From: Psychrobacter sp. P11F6
GTDB lineage: Bacteria > Pseudomonadota > Gammaproteobacteria > Pseudomonadales > Moraxellaceae
Assembly: GCF_001435295.1 (NCBI RefSeq)
Contig: NZ_CM003594.1
Coordinates: 620,001 to 684,000 of the forward strand
Direction of reading: 5' to 3'
Length of the DNA stretch: 64,000 bases
Under the pieces are notes generated by a model. It saw nothing but the letters and a program-made list of their open reading frames with translations. It did not search any database and was not told where the DNA came from. This document shows positions 49,996 through 58,845 of the stretch, piece after piece (the stretch's first letter is position 1; each line of letters begins with the position of its first letter). The translations under genes and the position numbers were made by a program.

Positions 49996-50151
49996 TGTGC
50001 TCGCTTCGCGCACATTATTGCTCATTTTCGCGCGTTTTTACCTTTTTTAAATAAAATAAAAATATAAGTCATTGTATTTATTAGCTATTAAATTATAAAA
50101 AACTTTTATTGCGCGCGAAAATGGGGCAAAGGGCGCGCAACAACGAGCACA
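49996..50151. repeat. Imperfect inverted repeat with AT-rich core (MITE-like)
   Basis: The left arm (49996-50034, starting TGTGCTCG and ending CATTTTCGCGCG) pairs imperfectly with the right arm (50112-50151, starting CGCGCGAAAATG and ending CGAGCACA). The arms are GC-rich; the 77-bp core is almost pure A/T. The outermost 8 and innermost 12 bases match perfectly. Size and form suggest a small non-autonomous element or the decayed ends of a transposon; no transposase is present. It lies in the 424-bp gap before hsdM, and the rest of that gap holds no gene. Confidence 0.65.
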
Positions 50152-50361
50152 ATAATGGCAATTCTGGAGTAAGGTGCAACTGGTGTCCGAGCTATTAGCG
50201 AATTGGGCTATTATCTATAATAAGCTTCTATACTCATTACCTGACATCCTTATAACTCACCTATGGAACTGATATAATCCCAAGCGTTTTATCGGTATTC
50301 CTATATTTTGGTTTATCCTTATAAGTTTTACTTTATCAGCCTCAAATAATAAGACTCTCCT

Positions 50362-52785
50362 ATGACGACCAAAAACTTCTCTCAAACAGCGGCTTTCATC
50401 TGGTCTGTCGCTGATCTATTACGTGGTGACTTTAAGCAATCTCAATACGGCCGTATCATCTTGCCATTCACACTACTGCGCCGCCTAGAGTGCGTATTAG
50501 CGGACACCAAAGCTGCTGTAGTTGCTGAGAGTGAGCGTATCGCTGAAAAAGGTCTGCCAGAGGAAGCACAAGAGAAGTTCATCATTCGTGCCAGCAAGCA
50601 TGCGTTTTATAATACTTCGCCCATGGATTTGAGCAAGATGGGTCAGAGCGATATTAAAGACAACTTAAATACTTACGTGCAATCCTTCTCAAAAGACGCG
50701 CGTGAGATATTTGAGCACTTTAAGTTTGGAGAGTTTGTCGGTCAGCTGGCGGATGCCAATTTGCTATATAAAGTGGTGCAGAAGTTCGCCAATACCGATC
50801 TTAGCCCTAACGCTATCTCTAACCATGAAATGGGCTTTGTGTTTGAAGAACTGATCCGCCGCTTTGCTGAGAGCTCGAACGAAACTGCAGGGGAGCATTT
50901 TACTCCGCGTGATATCGTTCGCCTGACGACTTCATTGGTGTTTATGGAAGATGATGATGCGCTGACCAAAGACGGCATTATTCGCACCATTTATGACCCT
51001 ACGGCAGGTACGGGCGGTTTCCTATCCTCTGGTATGGAATACGTGCTAGAGCTTAACCCTGATGCGGTCATGCGTACCTATGGGCAAGAGCTCAACCCTG
51101 AGTCTTATGCCATCTGCAAAGCCGATATGCTGATTAAAGGGCAAGAGGTGAATAACATTAAACTGGGCAATACCTTGTCTAGTGATCAGCTGGTCGCTGA
51201 GAAGTTTGACTACATGCTATCGAATCCGCCGTTTGGGGTGGATTGGAAAAAGATATCAGGTGAGATCAACGACGAGCATACACAAAAAGGCTTTGATGGT
51301 CGCTTTGGGGCGGGCTTGCCGCGCGTGTCTGACGGCTCGCTATTGTTCTTGATGCATCTGATTAGCAAGATGCGTCCGATTGTCAGTACTGGACAAGGCG
51401 AGAATGAAGCGGCTGATAGCAGCACTCTAAACAGCGCAAACAGCAATCAAGGCAGCCGTATCGGTATTATCTTAAATGGGTCACCGCTATTCACAGGCGG
51501 CGCAGGCAGTGGCGAGAGTGAGATTCGCCGCTACATCTTAGTGGCTGATTTACTTGAGGCCATTATAGCCCTACCGACCGATATGTTCTATAACACGGGC
51601 ATTGCCACCTATGTATGGGTGCTAAGCAATAAGAAAGCGGATGAGCGCCGTGGCAAGGTGCAATTAATCGATGGTAGCAATCTATACAGCAAGATGCGTA
51701 AATCACTGGGCTCTAAGCGTAATGAGATGAGTGAAGACGATATTAAAACCATTACCAAAAGCTTCGGTAACTTTGAGGTGGTCGATGCGCGCGTACTCGA
51801 TAAACCAGAGGAAGTAAAATCGAACCGTGGTCGTCAATCTGCCAATCCTAAAGCTGAGCCTGCCAAAACCTTTGCTAGTAAGATATTTGCCACCCATGAG
51901 TTTGGCTATCGCCGTATCACTATTGAGCGTCCATTGCGTTTATCTGCCAAGCTATCTGATGACGCCATTGAAAGCCTACGCTATGCAGCTAAACCTTTTG
52001 ATATGGTCATGCCAGCGCTATATGAGAAGTTTGGTAGCGACTGGGCTACTGATAATAACAGTGACAGCGATAACAATAGCTATGGTGATTTATCAGCGGT
52101 GACGGTTGATGCGCGTGCGATGATAAAGGCGGACTTTAGCGAGCTGAAAGAAGCCCAAGTCAAAGACGTGCTTGATGTCAAGATATGGCAAACGCAACTT
52201 ACGCTGATGAATAAAGCCAAGGCATTACAAGCGGCTATTGGTGACCGCCAATCCGATGACTTTAATGAGTTCGATAAAGTCTTTAAACAAGCATTAAAAG
52301 ATACTGATGTGAATTTGGATGCTAAAGAAAAGAAACAACTACTAGATGCGATCACTTGGAAAAATCCTGAAGCAGAACCGGTCATCAAAAAAGCGGTCAA
52401 GGTTGCTAATCCGCTCTATGGTGCGTTTAGTTATAAACCTACCACGACTAATCAAAAAGCAGACAAGCCTGCCAAAATCGTTGAGTTCCAAACCGATAGC
52501 GACCTACGCGATTATGAAAACGTGCCGCTTGATCCAAGCATGACCACCACCGCGCTGATTGAAAGTTACTTCGCTCGTGAAGTGCAGCCGCATGTACCAG
52601 ATGCGTGGATTAACGCCGATAAGACAGATGCTATCGATGAAGAGGTCGGCATTGTGGGCTTTGAAATCCCTTTTAACCGTCACTTCTATGTGTATGAGCC
52701 ACCGCGCGCGCTTGCCGAGATTGATGCGGACTTGGATGCGGTCAGTAGCGAGATTATGCAGTTATTGGGTGAGGTGCACTCGTAA
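50362..52785 (+). CDS. hsdM: Type I restriction-modification DNA methyltransferase subunit HsdM
   Basis: An 807-aa N6-adenine methylase. Residues about 1-130 form the helical N-terminal HsdM domain ([19 protein letters not shown]). The methylase follows with [12 protein letters not shown], the SAM motif [10 protein letters not shown] (about 212) and the catalytic NPPFGVDW (about 288). Beyond residue 520 a C-terminal section of about 280 residues contacts the other subunits; this is the long HsdM subfamily. The stop codon overlaps the hsdS start by one base (TAATG). No clear Shine-Dalgarno precedes the ATG. Confidence 0.96.
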   Translation: MTTKNFSQTAAFIWSVADLLRGDFKQSQYGRIILPFTLLRRLECVLADTKAAVVAESERIAEKGLPEEAQEKFIIRASKHAFYNTSPMDLSKMGQSDIKDNLNTYVQSFSKDAREIFEHFKFGEFVGQLADANLLYKVVQKFANTDLSPNAISNHEMGFVFEELIRRFAESSNETAGEHFTPRDIVRLTTSLVFMEDDDALTKDGIIRTIYDPTAGTGGFLSSGMEYVLELNPDAVMRTYGQELNPESYAICKADMLIKGQEVNNIKLGNTLSSDQLVAEKFDYMLSNPPFGVDWKKISGEINDEHTQKGFDGRFGAGLPRVSDGSLLFLMHLISKMRPIVSTGQGENEAADSSTLNSANSNQGSRIGIILNGSPLFTGGAGSGESEIRRYILVADLLEAIIALPTDMFYNTGIATYVWVLSNKKADERRGKVQLIDGSNLYSKMRKSLGSKRNEMSEDDIKTITKSFGNFEVVDARVLDKPEEVKSNRGRQSANPKAEPAKTFASKIFATHEFGYRRITIERPLRLSAKLSDDAIESLRYAAKPFDMVMPALYEKFGSDWATDNNSDSDNNSYGDLSAVTVDARAMIKADFSELKEAQVKDVLDVKIWQTQLTLMNKAKALQAAIGDRQSDDFNEFDKVFKQALKDTDVNLDAKEKKQLLDAITWKNPEAEPVIKKAVKVANPLYGAFSYKPTTTNQKADKPAKIVEFQTDSDLRDYENVPLDPSMTTTALIESYFAREVQPHVPDAWINADKTDAIDEEVGIVGFEIPFNRHFYVYEPPRALAEIDADLDAVSSEIMQLLGEVHS

Positions 52786-54146
52786 TGGCGAAATACGAGC
52801 AGTATGCAGAATATCAGGATTCTGGGGTTGAGTGGTTGGGGAGGATACCAAGTCATTGGGACGTTGTACCTATAAAACATCTAGCAATTCTTAATCCAAA
52901 AAAGTCTACGCTATCTCAAGATTTAATGTCTGATGAATGTAGTTTTGTGCCAATGGAAAAGCTTAAATTCAACAGTCTTGTTTTAGATGAAAAAAAAGTC
53001 ATAAAAGACGTTTATGACGGTTATACCTATTTTGAAAATGGAGATATTCTAGTTGCAAAAGTGACTCCGTGTTTTGAAAATAATAACACTACTATAGCTA
53101 ACGACCTTATCAACGGGGTTGGTTTTGGATCGTCTGAAATATTCGTTTTACGAGTTAATGATAAGGTTAATAACCGTTACCTATTCTATCGTTTACTAGA
53201 AACCATATTTATTAGTGTAGCTACAGCTGCTATGACAGGTGCTGGAGGATTGCGACGTGTTCCTGCTGAGACCATTAATACATATCCGATAGCTGTTCCT
53301 GACATTAATGAACAAACCCAAATTGCCAACTTCCTCGACCATGAAACAGCCCACATCGATACCTTAATCGAAAAACAGCAAACCCTTATCCAATTGTTAA
53401 AAGAAAAGCGCCAAGCCGTGATTAGTCATGCGGTGACCAAAGGCTTGAATCCTGATGCACCGATGAAAGATTCGGGTGTGGAATGGTTGGGGAGCGTGCC
53501 GGAGCATTGGGAGGTTAAAAGAATTAAACATTATGGAAAAATTATGGGAGGTTTTGCTTTCAAAAGCGATGATTTTATTGACTCAGGTTATCCTGTTTTA
53601 AAAATATCAAATGTGTCACATCTTCAACTGAATTTTGATGATGAGTCTTTTCTGCCGTTATCCTTTGTAGAAAAGCATTTAGAGTATAAAGTTGAAGAGA
53701 ACGATTTGGTTTTTGCTATGACTCGTCCTATTATTTCAGGAGGCATAAAAGTTGCAAAAATACCGAAGCTAGAAGCTATGCCTTTAGTTAATCAGAGAGT
53801 GGGTTTTTTAAAGCTCAAATCAGAGCTGTTAGCCGATTTTATCTTGTATTCTTCATTAAGTAGCAGCTTTAAAGCACAGTTCAAAAATAATATGACTATT
53901 ACCAATCAGCCTAATATTTCTGGTGAAGGGATTGAGTCAGTGGCATTGCCTATGCCACCTAAAAATGAATTGGTTGAAATAGTTGATTTTCTGAATAATA
54001 GTGAAACAGTTTTTCAAAATTTATCCATCAAATCAGAACAGCAAGTCGAGTTGCTTAAAGAACGCCGCACCGCTTTAATATCTGCTGCGGTTACGGGTAA
54101 GATTGATGTGAGGGGTTGGAGGGCAGCTGACAATAAAACTTCGTAA
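52785..54146 (+). CDS. hsdS: Type I restriction-modification specificity subunit HsdS
   Basis: A 453-aa protein with two target-recognition domains, each opened by the same motif: DSGVEWLGRIPSHWDV (about residue 11) and DSGVEWLGSVPEHWEV (about 228). Each is followed by a long helical spacer (ANFLDHETAHIDTLIEKQQ, and the shorter C-terminal ERRTALISAAVTGKIDVRG). This two-fold layout sets a bipartite recognition sequence. It is coupled to hsdM by a one-base overlap. The TRD halves are more AT-rich than the conserved helices, as expected for exchangeable specificity modules. Confidence 0.95.
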   Translation: MAKYEQYAEYQDSGVEWLGRIPSHWDVVPIKHLAILNPKKSTLSQDLMSDECSFVPMEKLKFNSLVLDEKKVIKDVYDGYTYFENGDILVAKVTPCFENNNTTIANDLINGVGFGSSEIFVLRVNDKVNNRYLFYRLLETIFISVATAAMTGAGGLRRVPAETINTYPIAVPDINEQTQIANFLDHETAHIDTLIEKQQTLIQLLKEKRQAVISHAVTKGLNPDAPMKDSGVEWLGSVPEHWEVKRIKHYGKIMGGFAFKSDDFIDSGYPVLKISNVSHLQLNFDDESFLPLSFVEKHLEYKVEENDLVFAMTRPIISGGIKVAKIPKLEAMPLVNQRVGFLKLKSELLADFILYSSLSSSFKAQFKNNMTITNQPNISGEGIESVALPMPPKNELVEIVDFLNNSETVFQNLSIKSEQQVELLKERRTALISAAVTGKIDVRGWRAADNKTS

Positions 54147-54203
54147 TGTACGACTAAAATTACGAGCTATAAGAGTACTTTATTAAAGTTGACTGGCATA
54201 GGT

Positions 54204-54820
54204 ATGAAAGTTATGAAAAGATTACTATTGATACTATTAGGAATAGGTACAGCCCAAGCGAGTGGCGCTGTCGAAACTACCTTTCAACCAAATAACACTT
54301 TGACCCACACGACTAGCAATGATTCTACTTCTGCAAGTTATGGTTCTAGTCGCAATCTCTATAGCACTAAGAGCGGTGATCATATATATATACTAATGAA
54401 GAAATCAGTAAAGCGATTGATAATTTAAGTGCTCATGCAAAGCAACAAAAATATCAACTTGCCTCGCTAAATAGCCATGTATCTTATGAGAATAAATACT
54501 CTGATGCTAAGGATAGTTTGGCTGATATGAAAAAATGGGCAAACCAAGGTAATGAAGAGTACCAAGTTAAGGTTGGTATAATATATTACAAAGGTGAAGG
54601 CGTCCGTCAAGATCTTGTATTAGCAAGAAAAATGTTTCAAAAGGCAGCAAAACAGGGAAACATACAAGGTCAAGGGATGCTTGGATACTTTTATGAAGAA
54701 GGTTTTGGTGGTCTTAAGCGAAACCGATCTACAGCAAAGGAATGGTACGGGAAAACGTGTGACAAGGGTCATCAATATGGCTGTGATCAATATAGACGAT
54801 TAAATGAACGTGGTTATTAA
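54204..54820 (+). pseudogene. Sel1-repeat secreted protein, frame-disrupted at an (AT)n tract
   Basis: The first 75 codons encode a signal peptide (MKVMKRLLLILLGIGTAQAS) and a Ser/Thr-rich linker, then run out of frame after an 11-base ATATATATATA tract at 54382-54392 and stop at 54428. Removing two bases from the tract restores a single frame through to 54820 (YTNEEISKAIDNLSAHAKQ onward). The C-terminal part contains two Sel1 repeats (VGIIYYKGEGVRQD, LGYFYEEGFGG) and ends in the CDKGHQYGCDQY cap. It is either a pseudogene, a slippage-controlled gene or a sequencing error. Its tail resembles that of the intact Sel1 gene at 58846. Confidence 0.8.
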
Positions 54821-54836
54821 TGGACGCCCACACACA

Positions 54837-54881
54837 ATAGCAGAAGTGAATAAAGTGTGGTTGATTAAAGTAAAGCAATGA
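54837..54881 (+). pseudogene. Tail remnant resembling the end of the 57975 gene
   Basis: Fourteen codons reading IAEVNKVWLIKVKQ before a stop, matching the end of the 57975 protein (IVEIDKVWLIS) in 7 of the first 10 residues. AAAGTGTGGTTGAT is shared at DNA level. It directly follows the broken Sel1 gene and has no start of its own. The short length makes chance possible. Confidence 0.4.
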
Positions 54882-55081
54882 GACATAACATATTCTATGG
54901 TAAGCACATAGCGTTAGATAATCGACCCAAAAGGTAGGATGATTTTTTATTCTTAATGTACAATTGTTTTGTTTTTATGCTAGCATCGTCCAGCATGCTT
55001 TTATACCAAAGATGCTAGATGATATAGCAACTAACATATTATTGGTTATTGAAAAAATAGACTGTATAAAAAGGCTAGATG

Positions 55082-55807
55082 ATGTTTTGGTTTTTAAAAT
55101 CTAAATCTGCCAAAATGGCAGGAAATGTTCAAAAACTTTTTCTTAAAGATAGTTATCATGAGGCTATTGAGCTGGCTGATAACTTATATTGTCAATACAT
55201 TGATAGCGAAGATTCACAAGAGCGCGCCCATGCCAAAGCTGCTTTAACATGGAAAACAACAAGCCTTATTATGCTTGAAGAATATCAAAATGCTATATCA
55301 GTTTGTGAAAAAATTATTGATATTTATACTCATGGAAATCTTCCTGAAGATATTCATGATGGCTATAATAAAAAAATTATAAGAGCGGCATATACTGATA
55401 AAGCCAGAGCACTATATGGATTGAAAGAATACAATAAATCTTTAAAAATTATAGACTCAGTAGTGGATGAAGGGATTGATTGTACCGATGAATTGACAGA
55501 GGTTGCAGTACTTGAAGCATTATTATTAAAGTATGAGATTCTTCAAATGGATCCGAATCTTTCTAATAGATTGATAGTACTAAATAAAATATCTTTTCGT
55601 TTTCAGCTGAGTGATAACCCTAAAATTTTGGAGCAAGTTATTCCTGTCGTTAGAGACATGATGCTTATATTTATAACACTTAAGGATATTAAAAACCTAC
55701 ATATTGTCCGTCGTATTCTTGAAAATATTAGTATCAGATCAAAATCTGAAGAGGTTCCAGCTTTTCTATCATACATAGATAAATTTGAAGAATCGTTTAA
55801 AGAATAG
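55082..55807 (+). CDS. TPR-like helical protein, copy 1
   Basis: A 241-aa soluble all-helical protein with TPR-like helix pairs (HEAIELADNLYCQYIDSED, QNAISVCEKIIDIY, NKSLKIIDSVVD). It is a clear paralogue of the 56306 gene, sharing MFW at the start, QYI(D/N)SED(S/Q)QER and IIDSVVD-like segments. No signal peptide or catalytic motif. AAGG precedes two overlapping ATGs (55079, 55082); the paralogue supports MFW as the start. More AT-rich than the hsd genes. Function unknown; TPR folds usually mediate protein contacts. Confidence 0.75.
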   Translation: MFWFLKSKSAKMAGNVQKLFLKDSYHEAIELADNLYCQYIDSEDSQERAHAKAALTWKTTSLIMLEEYQNAISVCEKIIDIYTHGNLPEDIHDGYNKKIIRAAYTDKARALYGLKEYNKSLKIIDSVVDEGIDCTDELTEVAVLEALLLKYEILQMDPNLSNRLIVLNKISFRFQLSDNPKILEQVIPVVRDMMLIFITLKDIKNLHIVRRILENISIRSKSEEVPAFLSYIDKFEESFKE

Positions 55808-55928
55808 AAATAGCAGTTATCGGCTATATATAATATATGGAACATACAAAGGGTTTTGCCAGCGCTAGCTGATATTTTGTCTGCTATATTTATATACCGT
55901 TTAACAAAAGTAAAAATAAGAAAATGCC

Positions 55929-56060
55929 ATGAGCCGAGACGTCACCTAAGAATCTGTACTCCAAACTGACGTTGTCACTCAAATCCAAGCGCAAAGCTGG
56001 TAGCTGAATCAGTTCTCAAAAGGTATTTCACGCGCTACCAATATTAAATTTAGCGGATAG
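55929..56060 (+). pseudogene. Degenerate hsdR 5'-end remnant, copy A
   Basis: Reading from an ATG at 55929 with two internal stops, the frame gives MSRDVT-stop-ESVLQTDVVTQIQAQSW-stop-LNQ. The middle part matches the HsdR start (ESVFQADIVSQMQAQGW in copy B) without gaps: 11 of 17 residues identical, most others conservative. DNA similarity begins at about 55939. Similarity ends about 25 codons in. It is not expressed as a protein. It lies between the two TPR paralogues and directly before a terminator, in the 498-bp gap that otherwise holds no gene. Confidence 0.7.
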
Positions 56061-56106
56061 AAAGGCCTAATCTTATCAATCATGATGAGGTTAGGCCTTT
56101 TTTGCT
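56061..56106 (+). terminator. Strong intrinsic terminator between the TPR paralogues
   Basis: A 17-bp stem, AAAGGCCTAATCTTATC with GATGAGGTTAGGCCTTT (two G-U), followed by TTTTGC. It follows directly after hsdR remnant A, so cargo genes further right need their own promoter. Confidence 0.9.
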
Positions 56107-56305
56107 TAATAACTAAGGATAGCTTTCTATGTATCTCGTCAATTGTGTATTATTTTGATACCATTGTCGAAGCTGATTTATCTCGACTATAGTAAGGAAA
56201 ATAATATTTTTCTAACGCCTAATCACTGATGTAATGAAGCGCTCTTTGGTTCAAAAAAGATCCTCTATATTCTAACGAATGTTTCTATACCAACAAGGAT
56301 AAATA

Positions 56306-57058
56306 ATGTTCTGGTCTGCAAAATATAAAGCTACAAGAATGGCAAAAAAATTATTAAAACTAAATAGACTTGGAAAGCATGAAGCTGCTATTAAAGTAGC
56401 TGATAAGCTGTATAGCCAATATATTAATAGTGAAGATCAACAGGAACGTTCTCATGCTAGACTTGCTCTAGTAGGAAAGACGCCAGGTTTATTTTTGCTT
56501 GGTAGATATAGAGAAGTCATAGTACACGCTGACCACACTATCAAAGTTTTTACAGATAGCAAACTATCTGAAGATATAGAAAGAGAAGTTGAATTTGATT
56601 TTTATATTAAACAGATGATTAGAAGCAAGATAGAAGCACTTCATGCTTTAGAAGAATATGACAAAGCACTTTTACTCATAGACTCAGTTGTAGACGACCA
56701 TATTACTCACACACATGATGGCATAGAATATACAACATCTAAGATCCTATTGTTAAAAGCCGACATCTTTAAATTAAAAAACTATAATATCAATGATAGA
56801 TTGGCTGTGTTTAATCAAATGGTCAGTCGCTATCGTAAAAGTAAGAACTTTGATGTTTTAGAAAATGTTCTACATGCCCTTACCGAGATTCTGATTGTAT
56901 GTGTTGAACTTGATGACTATGAAACGGCGCTGACTATTAGTCAAACAGCTAAAGAGCTCGATAGTAGGGCTGATCAAGTCAAAGTCCAAAGGATATTAAC
57001 GAGTGTGGAACAGTTTGAAATGTTATTAGAGGCGAATAAAGAAGGATTAATGACCTAA
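56306..57058 (+). CDS. TPR-like helical protein, copy 2
   Basis: A 250-aa soluble helical protein, paralogous to the 55082 gene across its length (KHEAAIKVADKLYSQYINSED, EEYDKALLLIDSVVDD). It begins MFWSAKYKATRMAKKLLKL. The paralogues are diverged enough that the duplication is old or the genes came in separately. AAGGATAAATA precedes the ATG. No motif points to a function. Confidence 0.75.
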   Translation: MFWSAKYKATRMAKKLLKLNRLGKHEAAIKVADKLYSQYINSEDQQERSHARLALVGKTPGLFLLGRYREVIVHADHTIKVFTDSKLSEDIEREVEFDFYIKQMIRSKIEALHALEEYDKALLLIDSVVDDHITHTHDGIEYTTSKILLLKADIFKLKNYNINDRLAVFNQMVSRYRKSKNFDVLENVLHALTEILIVCVELDDYETALTISQTAKELDSRADQVKVQRILTSVEQFEMLLEANKEGLMT

Positions 57059-57180
57059 GTCTTAGCATTGTAATCAGTGATTACGGGTAATAATTTGCAA
57101 GGCTGACAAGTACCTGAGTTGTCGTAAATAGATATCAATCGTACTTTGCGTTTAAGGAAGTTAATAAAAGGACTTACTTT

Positions 57181-57939
57181 ATGAAAGCAATGATCATAAC
57201 CGCCATTTTTGTCTCAATGACAGTCACCACCATTGTCCAAGCCGAAGTCTATAAATGGCAAGATGAACTATGCGATATAAAGGGGGATTTTAATAATAAA
57301 AAATACACTGCCAAGCAAATCAAAAATTCCCATCTCGTATTGGATCGTTTAACCAGATTAAATCTGGAAAGCTTCTCTTCACCCATGAGTGTTGATGCGC
57401 TAGATAAACTATCTATGAAAGACTTAGATGTCTCGACCGAAGAGTATAAGCAAGTAAAGCGTGATACTGAGCGTCTTGATGTTGTACCTGAAGCGAAAGG
57501 CTATAAACGAAACTTACTCAAAACGATTGACGCAGAGTATGAAAAAGATCGATTAGTCATTTTAGGCTATCTAAACCCTAGTGAAGCCCTCAAACAAAGC
57601 CCTCAGATGTGTAAAAACTATATTGAACCTTTCATGCAGAACGAAGCGGCGGTGCAAAATAGATGGAAACAGTTTGTTGAAGAGCAAATTCTGGAAACAA
57701 GCGAGTATGGGGCTGATGAACTAGAACGATATCGTAAAATTGCGACCCAGCGCTATCAGGAAGAAAAGGTAAGTAGCTCTGCTAAGTATGCCAGAATAAA
57801 CTTGATAACTTTTGGCTTTGGTAATTGCGTGAATGATCAGGTTTATCATGCTGACTCTGAAAAAGTCTTTAAAGACTCTCAAGCGCTGAATAAGACGTTA
57901 TTTGGTAAGAGCCTGACGATGGTGTGTGAGGAACCGTAG
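57181..57939 (+). CDS. Secreted or periplasmic hypothetical protein
   Basis: A 252-aa protein with a Sec signal peptide (about 1-21, ending IVQAE) and a charged helical body. Four cysteines (DELCDI, QMCKNY, GNCVND, MVCEEP) could form two disulfides in the periplasm. No family recognised. AAGGACTTACTTT precedes the ATG. It is 35 bp upstream of the 57975 gene, so these two are probably an operon; a periplasmic and a cytosolic partner. Confidence 0.7.
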   Translation: MKAMIITAIFVSMTVTTIVQAEVYKWQDELCDIKGDFNNKKYTAKQIKNSHLVLDRLTRLNLESFSSPMSVDALDKLSMKDLDVSTEEYKQVKRDTERLDVVPEAKGYKRNLLKTIDAEYEKDRLVILGYLNPSEALKQSPQMCKNYIEPFMQNEAAVQNRWKQFVEEQILETSEYGADELERYRKIATQRYQEEKVSSSAKYARINLITFGFGNCVNDQVYHADSEKVFKDSQALNKTLFGKSLTMVCEEP

Positions 57940-57974
57940 AGTTGGTTTAAGCGTATCAAAAAATAGAGTGAGCT

Positions 57975-58595
57975 ATGAAAAATAATGTCATAAAATATCG
58001 CAAAATAAGAGGCCTGAACCGCCGTAAGCGCGCTATTGAAAAATGGGGCGAAGCTAATAAAGTTCTTGATGTTGATCTGTTAAATCAAGAAAAGCGAGAT
58101 TACGTTAAGTTTTTGGTAGCTCCATGGTCACGCTTGTCTTTGATTAATAGTATCTATCCTGAGCCAATGGGCGACTGTGAATATCTATTGATTAAAAATG
58201 TGCAAAATATCTATCAGTCATGGAAAGATTCGCTAGAAAAGTTGCAAACCCCGTATTATTTACAAATCTGGTTATTTGAAACGTACATCAGTCGCTCACA
58301 AGTAGTTTGTGCGATAGAGGATTACAAAGACTTTTATCAAAATACGTTTGAGCCAATAGATGAGCAGCCCGAAAATGGTATTCAAAGCTCTATTCACTAT
58401 AATTCAAAAACCGCTGAATACTTAGATCATTTTGAATGGAAACTTTATCGAAGGCTTGACTATTATGATATGGCTGATGAAGAAGATGTAGAGATGTTGC
58501 AAGACATTGACCCTATTAGATTTTTAAGAAAAGAAAGCATTGAAGGGCAGGAGCAACAGATCGTTGAAATCGATAAAGTGTGGTTGATCTCATAA
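57975..58595 (+). CDS. Hypothetical cytosolic protein
   Basis: A 206-aa protein with a very basic start (MKNNVIKYRKIRGLNRRKR) and an acidic C-terminal half (DMADEEDVEMLQDIDPIRF) ending EIDKVWLIS. No membrane segment, signal or known motif. GAGTGAGCT precedes the ATG. A fragment of a similar tail lies at 54837-54881, so the gene type occurred at least twice in this locus. Function unknown. Confidence 0.7.
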   Translation: MKNNVIKYRKIRGLNRRKRAIEKWGEANKVLDVDLLNQEKRDYVKFLVAPWSRLSLINSIYPEPMGDCEYLLIKNVQNIYQSWKDSLEKLQTPYYLQIWLFETYISRSQVVCAIEDYKDFYQNTFEPIDEQPENGIQSSIHYNSKTAEYLDHFEWKLYRRLDYYDMADEEDVEMLQDIDPIRFLRKESIEGQEQQIVEIDKVWLIS

Positions 58596-58629
58596 GCCCA
58601 ATTCATAACTTAATAATAAGAATCTCACC

Positions 58630-58752
58630 ATGACTCAGACAAGTACTGCTATTAACGCGCATAACATCACTTACGAATCTGTCTTTCAAGCCGATATTGT
58701 CAGCCAAATGCAGGCGCAAGGTTGGCAGTTGAGTCATGCCAGCGGTTTATGA
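58630..58752 (+). pseudogene. Truncated hsdR 5' end, copy B
   Basis: A 40-codon frame starting MTQTSTAINAHNITYES and ending QLSHASGL-stop. From HNITYES to HASG it matches residues 5-33 of the full HsdR at 60657 in 23 of 29 residues, and DNA similarity stops abruptly at about 58750. The rest of hsdR is missing here; instead the Sel1 gene follows. It could be translated as a short peptide but is best read as a left-over duplicated start of hsdR. Confidence 0.85.
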
Positions 58753-58845
58753 CTATAGTATTAAGCAACGGGAATGCCCTTATACAATAACTTGATATAA
58801 ATAAAATACCCTATATCCATTCCGCCCTAATATGTAGAGGACAAA

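Noticed and set aside
50193..50221. Promoter of hsdM (TATAAT at 50216)
   Set aside because: A good -10 hexamer, but no -35 element at proper spacing; too weak to list.
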